Source: Caprella mutica (lineage: Eukaryota > Arthropoda > Malacostraca > Amphipoda > Caprellidae). Taken from it: a DNA stretch of 64,000 bases. The DNA is taken from NCBI GenBank assembly GCA_947561585.1, contig CANNZV010002620.1:208184-272183 (forward strand), written 5' to 3'. The notes below the pieces were generated by a model that was given only the letters and a program-made list of their open reading frames with translations, did not search any database and was not told the DNA's origin. Numbering within the stretch: the first letter of the stretch is position 1; each line of letters begins with the position of its first letter. The position numbers and the translations under genes were made by a program. This document shows, one piece after another, positions 44,381 through 55,398 of the stretch.

Positions 44381-45007
44381 TGAATAACAAAATACTACCC
44401 TTAACTACTATATGGGAAAATTTAAATCTTAAAACTGATACATTAGAATTCCTATAAAATGAACTTATTTCTTGTGAACGATCTCGATTAGTAGATTCCC
44501 GAATAATGAACTAATCTCTATAGTGAACATATTTAGTTTATTCTGCCACATACGGCCATGAGTTTTCTATGTATATCTATATAGTAAATTAGTTATATAT
44601 CATGAAAGAGGAGTTCTACCAGTGCAACTCCTATATAATGAAGTCATGAATAGTGAACCAACCTGATTTATAGTCCTGAGAAATGAAAATCCCTGCAAAA
44701 TGATTTTTTTAAATATCTAGTATAGTCTGCCATGAAATACCCCCGTTTTCTATTCATCTCTCAAATCCTTTAGTGAACAAACTTACTAATAGTGAACTAG
44801 TTGAAGTTCACTATAGAGGACTTCTTTTGCATTGGTTGTTTAGTTATGTTTCGTAATATATGAATTTTCAGAATTATTTAATAAATCTTGTATAGCTACA
44901 TATACAGTATATGTACAGTATATTTTTTATCAAACTAATGGAGATATATACACAGTGGTAATATGTTATCCTTATTCTTAATTTAATAATTAGAAATAAT
45001 TTATTTT

Positions 45008-45610
45008 AGTAGAGGGTTTAACGTCTGCTTCTGAAACTAAAGCCATATCGCTGACGCCAAAAGGAAATTAAATACAAGGGACTGGAAGAAGCAATCAGAG
45101 AGGAAAGTGGTTCCATGAACAAAGTCACTTACCACCGTAATTATAAATATATTATTAATATTATCATTAACTAAATTGGTTAAAAGTGAGTTACACATGA
45201 CAATAAACTTTAAAAACAATATAAAAGTAGATACAAATGAAGTGATAAATTTCAGTTTGTTCAAATATTTTATTCGAACAGAATCGTCAGTTTCGAAAAA
45301 AATTATCATATCCAGTAAATACATTTTAAATACCTACCTATTTATTCAAAAAGAAAATAAATAAACAATCTAAAAAAGTAACTATATTATGATAAAGAAA
45401 GGAACATAATTTAAGTCAAATTATGGATTAAAATCAAAAGAAGAGAGTTATTAAGGAATGATATAACATTTCAGGTAGTAAAATGACGACCATAATTCTT
45501 TGTTCACGTGTTAGACAGTTAGACAAAATTCAAAGTCCTTATCAGCCTTACAGTGTTCATTATTCATGTGAAATTGTACCGTCAATATCAGACAGTAAAT
45601 CACTTTTATG
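45008..45610. other. Gene-free stretch with a dispersed repeat
   Basis: 45008-45125 is the GTTTAACGTCTGCTTCTG..ATCGCTGACG repeat also seen at 1505 and 52555. The remainder is AT-rich and shows nothing. Confidence 0.5.
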
Positions 45611-45614
45611 TTGA

Positions 45615-45960
45615 CGAAATCATAGAAATTTCAGTCGTGGAACTACAGTATTTTAATCTAGAATTTTTTTTAAAAAGCTACACGCAGGATTCGAACTCCT
45701 ACTGAACAGTTTATCTGCATCGCTATCCATTCAGTCATCCTGGATAAGATTAGAATACGATAGAGAATGAACTTGAAGAGACTCTGAACATTGGGACAAA
45801 CTTTTTCTCTCTAGTTGATGAATCGATAGAGGAACATTGGTAATTGAAAAAATATCGTTATTCTATTTTAAAAATTCCGATTTAAAAAAAAAATTAATTA
45901 CTTTAACTTTAAAGGTAGCTTGAATGATAGAGCGATCTGTAACTTTGCAATTTTTGTTTT
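45615..45960 (-). repeat. tRNA-like duplicon block upstream of copy D
   Basis: Inverse copy of the blocks before B, C and E. The tRNA-like core (45677-45745) keeps the best box B of the four (TAGGAGTTCGAATCCTG folds as a T-arm), with GACTGAATGGATAGC as the D-arm. About 1.4 kb upstream of the copy D start. Confidence 0.6.
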
Positions 45961-46838
45961 TATTTTTCTATTCACGTTCGATCTAGTATACTTTTATGTT
46001 GAAAGTTTGATTTCAATCATAGGTGTATATTTACACTTGGGTATATTAATTGTTTCAAGCTTGTACCTAAACTAGTTCATTTGGTAAACAAACCGTAGAG
46101 CCCATAGTAAATAAATAGAAAAGTGTACTAGGTACAATATTGGAAGATCTGAAACTACTCTGTGTGCCGTCACACAGAGCATTTTGCATATGTTTTAATA
46201 AAAAATGTGCGATTATACAGTTAAAATGTCCATTATATAGGAAAATAAAATTGTGTTTTTCTCACGTTTTACACTCTATTCACTTATAATATTCAACTAA
46301 TAATACTTATAATATTTGACAGTACTCTGTGTGACGTCATTTGTTTACATCGTTTCTGAAGAACGGATCTAGTTCACCGTCAATGAATTCGAAACTTAGC
46401 ATACTTCTCTATTTATTTACTTTTCTGATCATTTAGCCCCTGGTAATTAACTCCTGGTAATTTGTTCCCCGAAAATTTGAACCCTCTGGTAATTGATTAT
46501 TTCCGGTAATTTGACCCCCACTTTGTTTGATTCTTAAATAATCCACTAATTAAATATTATGTATCTAATATAAATAAATTACTGCTTTTTATTGAAATTA
46601 ATGTTATTTCATATTCATGTCAATTTTTTTTCATGTATATGTATATATATTTATTTAAAAATGAATATTAAATGCTTTTCCTCTAACTTTCCTGCATTGA
46701 TTGTTTCAAAGCAAAATAAACAACTATTAAGGAATAAAAGTTTAGTGTGAAAAAAGGACAGAGAAATGATTGAAGTTAATGGAAATAATAATTAGTAAAG
46801 AAAAGACTATTTTTAGACACTATTAATAATATTCAAAA

Positions 46839-46862
46839 NNNNNNNNNNNNNNNNNNNNNNNN
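46839..46862. other. Assembly gap (24 N) between repeated ends
   Basis: The 40 bases before the gap (46799-46838) and the 40 after it (46863-46902) agree at all but one position. The gap is probably an artefact of overlapping or allelic contig ends, not missing sequence. Confidence 0.9.
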
Positions 46863-47144
46863 AGAAAAGACTATTTATAGACACTATTAATAATATTCAA
46901 AATCCTACCAAATACATCACGTGGTTAACATTCTTTTTGTTCATGGAAAAGTTATATCTTAATTAGATAAACGATCAATGAATTTACGTTAGTTTGAAAT
47001 GTAATATAGTTAAATCAATTTGTAGTTTTTATTATATTACTAGAGTGTACTTTCCCGTTAAAAATAACGGGTCATCATCAATACCAATTTATTACCTGTT
47101 ATTATGTTACTTTTGATGAATTCAATTAAAATTAAATTTTCTGC

Positions 47145-47300
47145 ATAGTTTAAGCAGTTTCACCGTCGCGTTTAAATGAATGGATGGCGGTAGCAACGCT
47201 AGTAAAGTATGCACATTTGCTCTCCATTCATTTAACCGTAATTAATTGAAGACGCGTAAACAGGGCAGTGAAAACGCGACGGTGAAAATGCTAGTAATGT
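47145..47300. repeat. Palindromic repeat related to the 61.6-kb array
   Basis: CGCGTTTAAATGAATGGATG and GGCGGTAGCAACGCTAGTA, followed by the inverse arm (CATTCATTTAACCGTAATTA, GGGCAGTGAAAACGCGACGG). Same family as 61583-61945. Confidence 0.6.
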
Positions 47301-47806
47301 AATGTATTTTACAAATAAACTAAATTCAAAAATTGAATAAAAACAGGATATTTAAATATCAAGTCAATAAATTCCCGTGCGTATCATAGTTACATTCTTC
47401 ATGTTTAATACCAATAGTGTAAAAGTTGACACCAAATTAATAAACAAACACACAACGGGTAGTATTAGGATAGATTTAATAAGGTAATAAAGCAATACAC
47501 TTCAGATATTTAAACAAGCAATAATGACGCACATTTTTACCATAAAGTCTAGTTGCTGATTATAGTTTGAGACTTAAGCCCCCTCCTCCCCTCCTCCACC
47601 TTCATTTAACAGTCGCGAACACTTCGATTCCTGTGTTCGGGAACAAATTTGTTCAACATCTTGAAAATCACTGACAGTTTCGATTCTTATGATAGCGGAC
47701 AAATTTGTTCGCCATATCGCGGACAAATTTGTTCGCGAACACAAGATTTAAGTGAAAACTTGTCATTTGCCGGAGCGTCTGGACGGTGCTTCACATTACA
47801 CAGTTT

Positions 47807-48785
47807 GATAATTAGATTATAAAAGTAATAATTAGGTTATAAGAGTAATAATTAGGTTATAAGAGTAATAATTAGGTTATAAAAGTAATAATTAGGTTAT
47901 AAGAGTAATAATTAGGTTATAAGAGTAATAATTAGGTTATAAGAGCAATAATTAGGTTATAAGAGTAATAATTAGGTTATAAGAGCAATAATTAGGTTAT
48001 AAGAGCAATAATTAGGTTATAAGAGCAATAATTAGGTTATAAGAGTAATAATTAGGTTATAAGAGTAATAATTAGGTTATAAGAGTAATAATTAGGTTAT
48101 AAGAGTAATAATTAGGTTATAAGAGTAATAATTAGGTTATAAGAGTAATAATTAGGTTATAAGAGTAATAATTAGGTTATAAGAGTGATTATTAGGTTAT
48201 AAGAGTAATAATTAGGTTATAAGAGTAATAATTAGATTATAAGAGTAATAATTAGGTTATAAGAGTAATAATTAGGTTATAAGAGTAATAATTAGGTTAT
48301 AAGAGTAATAATTAGGTTATAAGAGTAATAATTAGGTTATAAGAGTAATAATTAGGTTATAAGAGTAATAATTAGGTTATAAGAGTAATAATTAGGTTAT
48401 AAGAGTAATAATTAGGTTATAAAAGTAATAATTAGGTTATAAGAGTAATAATTAGGTTATAAGAGTAATAATTAGGTTATAAGAGTAATAATTAGGTTAT
48501 AAGAGTAATAATTATAGGTTATAAGAGCAATAATTAGGTTATAAGAGTAATAATTAGGTTATAAGAGTAATAATTAGGTTATAAGAGTAATAATTAGGTT
48601 ATAAGAGTAATAATTAGGTTATAAGAGTAATAATTAGGTTATAAGAGCAATAATTAGGTTATAAGAGTAATAATTAGGTTATAAGAGTAATAATTAGGTT
48701 ATAAGAGTAATAATTAGGTTATAAGAGTAATAATTAGGTTATAAGAGCAATAATTAGGTTATAAGAGTAATAATTATAGGTTATA
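47807..48785 (+). repeat. 20-bp satellite, left part (about 49 units)
   Basis: Nearly perfect AAGAGTAATAATTAGGTTAT units. The same satellite resumes at 53588, in register, after a 4.8-kb insertion. Confidence 0.95.
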
Positions 48786-48984
48786 CCCAATCAGAAATTA
48801 TGGTTGTATCTTCCGCGCTTATGGGAGGCAGGTAAGTATTTTGGGAGCAGAAGAGAGATTTGCCATCCCATCATGTTATGGGTAGAAATACTTACATAAT
48901 ATCCCATACCACGCCCCTGCAGTGTTATGGCTGTAAATTACTCTTATAAGCGCGGATGATTTTTGGAAGTTGTGCCACCCCTCT

Positions 48985-49370
48985 ATATAATTGGTTTGGT
49001 CACAATTAATAATCTTGGTCGCAATAATTGGCTTGGTCACAATAAACGGCTTGGTCGAACTAAGCGGTTTGGTCACAATTAATAAACTTCTTGGTTGCAA
49101 TAAACGGCATGGATGTAATAAACGACTTGTTTGCAATAATTGGCTTAGTCGCAATAAACGGCATGGTCGCAATAAACGGCTTGGTCGCAATAATCGCCTT
49201 GGTCGAACTTAGCGGTTTGGTCACAATTAGCGGCTTCGTCGCAATAAATGGCATGGTCGCAATAAACGGCCTCGTTGTAATAATTCCCTGGATCGTAATA
49301 AGTGGATTGGTTGTAATAAGTGGCCTCGTTGAAATAATATCTGGTTGGTCGCAATAAATTGCTTGGTCGC
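48985..49370. repeat. GGTCGCAATAAACGGCTT degenerate array
   Basis: About twenty degenerate ~18-bp units (GGTCGCAATAAACGGCTT, GGTCACAATTAATAA, GGTTGTAATAAGTGG). Four overlapping open frames on both strands arise from it and are not genes. Confidence 0.8.
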
Positions 49371-51249
49371 AATTTAATAATTGCGAACATTAAATGTCAT
49401 TAATTTATTATAATAAAGCAGCTTCGAATTTGGTTGGTTAAGATATTGGTTACTTAAACAAAAACTAACATAGGTATATTATCTACCTTTAAAAACTTTG
49501 AACCCCGATATAGTGACTCTTATTATTTAATTTCTTATTTTCACATATTAGTGATGATTACGAAGTATAGAAAGGTCATTTATAATGGGAAAACAATTTA
49601 AAAACTCTTTAATATGAATGAAATTGGGTTTAAACAAACTGAAAGTACGAATAATATTAAAAAAGCGTTTTAACGAGGTTTCGTAAGTAGCTTGTTGTGA
49701 TTGGTTTAGCAGATAGGCGCGAGCCAATAGAAGCGAGGCACTGAGCATTCCATACCACAGTATACAGAATATACATTGTAGTGACAATCGGGTGATTGTA
49801 TGTATGAACGTCATCAAGACAACCCACTTAAATAGAAAATTAAAAGATTTGCAATTTAAATAACTGAATAGATATATTACTGTTTTCATGTAATGGAAAT
49901 AAATAAACAGTTTTCATGAATTTACTCGCTTCAATTGCATTAAACTTGATTTTAGAGTGTTGATGTGATGACGTCACATACACAAAACACCTCGATTATG
50001 TTTGGTACCTTCCGAGTTTCGTATGTCCGCCAAGCTCGGTCTCAGTGTATAATTGGTTATCGTCAATTACTGTTGATAGCTTGATTGATTGTGGATTAAT
50101 TTTGTGGTTCCTAAATAAGATGGGTTTTAAGCGGAAATCATTCTCAGCTTTGACAGAAAAGAAGGAGGATTGATTTGATTGTAAATGAAATCGATTTGTG
50201 AACATAATGAAACAATATTAAAAATATAGGTAGGTTAGCAGCTAGGCTATGTGATAACGCAGAATGTGAGGTATCTAGGTAGGTACCTATCTAGCTAATT
50301 CAAAAGTGATGGGTGATGATGAAAATAACTGTAGGATGTTAGTAGAACAATCAATTGTGCATTAATAGGTAGATACGAGTTAGAGAAGATGGAATAAGTG
50401 TAAATTTAAATCATATAGTACCTAGGTACCTACCTACCTAAGTGTGAGTCTGATGACGATGAAAACGACATTATGGAAACTGGAAATTATAATTATTATA
50501 ATATCTTTAGTGACTGGGCTATAGGTACCTACCTAATGAGAAATTGAGAAAAGGACTCCTCATTCGTGTATTGATGCCTAGGTTAGTTACTTCAACTTTT
50601 GTAACCGGTGGTACCCCCACTCCCCCCTAGAATCGGGAGTGGACGGGGTGATTCAACCCTTCAGAGGATCAACGGAGGTGAGGATAATATAGCTAACCTA
50701 TTAAAAACAGTCTTTTTTTTACTAAGGTAAAAAAAATTTTACCTTAGTAAAACAATTTTCACTTTTACCTATATTAGTTTTTTACTTTTTTCGTTTAATT
50801 TCTTACCTAGCCTAGGTATTTGAATTTTTTTTCTTGTGCCCCTAACTATTTTTAATAGTTTTAACTGCTGTGATTTTGATGATGGTTTGTCTCTTTTTCG
50901 TTTAACAATTTTCATTTTTCTAACGCTATTTAAAGTTTTGGAAGATAGCGCTAGGGTTATGCTCTTCAACTAAGAGATCTTAGATTTTGCTTCATTTACT
51001 ATCATCTCTTTATTTTCCTCCGCCTTCCATGGATGTTGTCACCGGTACTGTCACTGTGTCCTTTTCGTCACATTCCTGAACTCATAGCTTGTCTCCGAAG
51101 TTGCTATAGTTTAGTGTTTGTCGAACCACTGTTTGGACCGTTTTCTTAGTCCTTGGTGTTTATTTTCATTTTAATGTTATCGATTTGGCCTTATTGATTA
51201 CAAAGCAGACGGTTCGTTATTTTTCCAAATTATTTCCTAAATAATGTAC

Positions 51250-52390
51250 TCTTTACAGATCTGCAACTCCGGTAAAATCTCCAAATACCATTGAAAAGAC
51301 GAGGACAACTTAGTGATTTCAAATCAGAATCTTCACAAAAAGTTGGACTTCATCATAAGGAGGATGAAGGAAGCTAAGAACACGTCAGGTTTCCCACAAC
51401 CAGACGGTGATTTAGAAAAATTGGATTCTTTGATCAAACATTAGGACTTTGTGAGTTTAAAATGTTGAACATAATATCGTTCTGGAAATCGATCTATTTT
51501 TCCTATATCTAGATTAATAATTTGTTAATGATTTTTTTTTTCAGACATCTTCCATCTTGGATTCAGCTATCCAATTTTCTCACTTGGATGGGTGACAAAA
51601 GAAAATTTTCGAAGATAAGCTACAAAAAAAACATCATTGTTCATATGTAGTAGGTAAGTGTTGAATTGTTACCAATAAGCTAGTTGATATTAAAATTGGT
51701 ATAATTATCATTCTATACTAAATTGCTAACAGGTACTGTTAAATTTGTTTCACTGACTAATAACTTTTCAGATACCATCATCAGCAAACACAAGAAGCTG
51801 CAGAAGAAAGATGCATTCGTTTCTCTGCAAACAGTCTTCAAAGGAGCAAAGGACTGAGAGGGTTACCGGAAACTGCGTTTGAAAGGTATTTTTGAAATTT
51901 CTAAATAGTCAATTGAACTTAATCCTTCCATCAGAAATTTGATATGAACTAATCATTAGACTTCAACCTGTTAGGAATATGAGTCACTGTTGAGATGGAT
52001 TGATAGTTGTGTCTGTGGTTAAACATTCAATAGCTAATGAATTGGTCTAAATTTTTAAATTTTATTAACACTTTATGACCAATAATGAAGTGAAACTTCA
52101 AAAACAATCATGAATTAATTAGCATTTTTTATTAATCCGATTTGTTTATAAGAGATGCGTTCACAATTTTTAGTTTTCTGAGAACATTTATTTCATATAC
52201 TAGTTACAAGGGATAATGTTATAGTGTTATTATATATAAATTATTTCATCAGGTGCTGTCAACACTTCTACAAACGAAAACCTCCCCATAGGATGATGAA
52301 GAGGACTCCATTGGTGCAACTCTCAATCGTTGATGAGATTGAAATGGAATGCTCCTATGGTTGCAAGTTCTTAGATTTTTGTTAGGTAGG
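51250..52390 (+). pseudogene. Exon-like fragments inside the 4.8-kb element
   Basis: Several separate pieces read as protein-like text between splice-like signals: KSPNTIEKTRTT and LDFIIRRMKEAKNTSGF with LEKLDSLIKH near 51270-51445; DTIISKHKKLQKKDAFVSL near 51775-51850; and HFYKRKPPHRMMKRTPL near 52260-52320. Frames shift and stops intervene. They may be remains of a captured multi-exon gene. I do not recognise a family with confidence; the first piece has a faint resemblance to the DUF4806-type proteins common in insect transposons. Confidence 0.25.
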
Positions 52391-53587
52391 CTTCATTTAC
52401 TATCACCTCTTCATTTTCCTCTTCCATCCCTTAGTACAGTCACCGGTGCTTGTGTCCCTTTTCGTCACATTCCTTGGTAATTGACTGCATTCACGGAGTA
52501 GCTTTTCTATATCCACGAGCATGGTCTCCGAAGATATGGTAGATAACTTTGTTAACGAAGCCACTTTCTTGTCTATATCCTCAAAGTCCCTTGTATATAT
52601 TTTATTTTGACGTCAGCGATATGAACTTCAAGCCGAAACCCCCTATTAAACTAATTTATCAAAGGATATAGTCAATATTATCGTGACGTATAACAATATT
52701 GATATTGTTTCATTCTATTTTTTATTAAGGATACATTTTTTATATTAACTTTGCTTTAGAGATGAAAGAATTTTTATTTTATAAGCAATATTTATATAAT
52801 TTAAGAGTAAAGTCGTACAAATATGAGATGATATTAGTGTTTATTTTATTTGAAGGAAATATAAATATGCAATACAAATCTATAAACAGTAACCTAAGTG
52901 ACTCTTATGTAATGTAGTTTATAGCAATCTATATAGCAATTTCTGTTAGTTTGATTCACGATTTCTTCCACTCTATATAGTAGCTTTTATGAAGTAGATG
53001 TATTATACAAAAATGTTGTTTCCATCATTTCTCCATATGTTAATATTTAAAGATTTTAATAAGTTCTATTTACTTGGCATTATTAAAGCATTACAAAAAT
53101 TTCATGGTATTCTTAATTCGTCCTACGTTAGATTATTACCTTTTTATTTTCATTCAAGCAACCTATGCATTAACTATTAATTGTGAACATGTTGTATATT
53201 GTGATCAAAGTACATCTAGCTATAAATACATTAAAGCCATATTTATGGTTAGCAAGTTTTCTCTATTTGAGATATTGAATTAAAAAAAATAATTATCAAA
53301 TTAAACATAAATTTAATTTTCCTGCTAAATCTCAATAAAGCACATTTAATGTGAAATTAATTAAGAATATTTAATTATTGTCGAAAATTTAGGGAGCATT
53401 TTATGGGAGTACATGGTAGTTTTAAACTCTCTTAACTATATGCGTCCAAGGGTGGCTTCGCCTCCCCTCAATTTATGGGCGCCAATTTGGACATGGGCCA
53501 CCCATAATGCCACAGGTGATTATGAGTGGCATGCCTCCCCTGAAATCCCATAATCGCCCATACTGCTCCTCTGAATTTCTGATTGGG

Positions 53588-54317
53588 TAAGAGCAATAAT
53601 TAGGTTATAAGAGTAATAATTAGGTTATAAGAGTAATAATTAGGTTATAAGAGTAATAATTAGGTTATAAGAGTAATAATTAGGTTATAAGAGCAATAAT
53701 TAGGTTATAAGATTAATAATTAGGTTATAAGAGCAATAATTAGGTTATAAGAGCAATAATTAGGTTATAAGAGTATTAATTAGGTTATAAGAGTAATAAT
53801 TAGGTTATAAGAGTAATAATTAGGTTATAAGAGTAATAATTAGGTTATAAGAGTAATAATTAGGTTATAAGAGTAATAATTAGGTTATAAGAGTAATAAT
53901 TAGGTTATAAGAGTAATAATTAGGTTATTAGAGTAATAATTAGGTTATAAGAGTAATAATTAGGTTATAAGAGTAATAATTAGGTTATAAGAGTAATAAT
54001 TAGGTTATAAGAGTAATAATTAGGTTATTAGAGTAATAATTAGGTTATAAGAGTAATAATTAGGTTATAAGAGTAATAATTAGGTTATAGGAGTAATAAT
54101 TAGGTTATAAGAGTAATAATTAGGTTATTAGAGTAATAATTAGGTTATAAGAGTAATAATTAGGTTATAAGAGTAATAATTAGGTTATAAGAGTAATAAT
54201 TAGGTTATAAGAGTAATAATTAGGTTATAAGAGTAATAATTAGGTTATAAGAGTAATAATTAGGTTATAAGAGTAATAATTAGGTTATAAGAGTAATTAT
54301 TAGGTTATAAGAGCAAT
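53588..54317 (+). repeat. 20-bp satellite, right part (about 36 units)
   Basis: Same AAGAGTAATAATTAGGTTAT unit as the left part. With the insert removed the original array would be about 85 units (1.7 kb). Confidence 0.95.
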
Positions 54318-55398
54318 ATGAAGTTAAATATATATTATAAGAAGAAAAACAGTGCAAATTTCACAGTTAAACAAACAGAAATTCAATAAACCGAAATATT
54401 TCATTGAATATATCAAACGGAGATTATCAATCAATTGTAAGAGTGCTCCCTTATATATAACTATAGAAACTATTTTAAAATGATTAATATTCATTAATAT
54501 TATTTTAAATAATTTCAAGTAAATCATCTTGAATATTTTTTAAAGCAAAAGGTTAATTTGATGTCATTTCTAAATCAATTTTACTCAAAAGAAGTCTGTT
54601 TAAAATGACCTTCTATGTTCACTTTAGATAATTAGGTAATATCAAATTTCATGTTTCTAATATTTTTAAATTTTAAAAATTTGTCTTCGTGTACCCAGAC
54701 CAATTTTATAATATCCACAAGCATTACAATTAGTAAAGTTTATTTTCTGGAAATGTGAAAACCAGTAAACGGTCAAAAAATCATAATGGATAGAATTTTC
54801 TTTGACTTTACGGTCTTTACCTACATATAACAAGTATATTCAAATATCAATAGTTCTCAAAAAAAAAAGTTACATGTCCATGTTTCTTGATAACTATCTA
54901 GTGACAGTACGCATTTCTCTAACAGAAGTTAAAGAAACAAAACTACCATTTTTTAGAAGAAGCAAACCTTCTTTAAATAATCAAAAAAAAAAACAATTAT
55001 CTTTATTAAGACAATGAACATTAAAATTAGACCAATCGAACTACCAATCGATTTCTGACTATTAATAAAATCATGGATTTGGTTGACAACTTTCACACAA
55101 CTTACTAGAAAATTCTAAACCATTATTCTCGGCTAAATAAATCAATAATTGTAATCTTTAACCAATTAGAGTACAATAATGGTAATTAAATTGTATCAAA
55201 CGAATATAGTGAGTTTCAATTTTCGCCAATTAATTAAAAAAGACTTCAGAATTTGCTTTCAGCGTGAGGGAAACTATTTCCGTCCATCTTATTTTTGATG
55301 TTTAGAAAATAAACTACTGTTTTAATGCAAGGCATTAAGAATTATGATGAATTTGACTGACTGACAAAACATTTAGTGAAATGTTTTACGCATAGATA
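54318..55398. other. Gene-free stretch beyond the lectin-like gene
   Basis: AT-rich. 54670-54715 (TTGTCTTCGTGTACCCAGAC) resembles 59012-59056 in the lectin intron, a short local duplication. The open frame at 54802-55017 lacks domain or composition support. Confidence 0.45.

Larger units (their letters stand above)
48786..53587. mobile_element. 4.8-kb TA-flanked inverted-repeat element inside the 20-bp satellite
   Basis: Ends CCCAATCAGAAATT and AATTTCTGATTGGG with TA on both sides (48784-48785, 53588-53589); removing it plus one TA restores the satellite register exactly. Subterminal regions are partly similar to each other. Inside: an ~18-bp array (48985-49370), a GC-rich hairpin (50627-50652), a 28-bp palindrome ACTAAGGTAAAA-AAAA-complement (near 50724-50752), and a direct repeat of about 170 bp (near 50985-51150 and 52390-52560). 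No transposase was recognised. The same 14-bp end also occurs alone at 61241-61254. Confidence 0.75.

Noticed and set aside
45677..45745. Functional tRNA genes at the box A/box B-like blocks (also 16382, 19196, 25618, 39297)
   Set aside because: T-arms are good but acceptor stems and anticodon arms do not close properly, and copies travel with a duplicated block. SINE or duplicon relics fit better.
48876..49390. Several 64-104-codon frames on both strands
   Set aside because: They are generated by the GGTCGCAATAAACGG array.
49548..50205. 113-codon and 69-codon reverse frames inside the 4.8-kb element
   Set aside because: No recognisable motif, no start context or splice partners; the composition looks like non-coding AT-rich sequence.
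47807..54317. Telomere-like TTAGG repeats
   Set aside because: TTAGG appears once per 20-bp AAGAGTAATAATTAGGTTAT unit, not as consecutive pentamers, and the array is internal.
54802..55017. 71-codon forward frame beyond the lectin gene
   Set aside because: Lysine-rich translation of AT-rich DNA with no family features.
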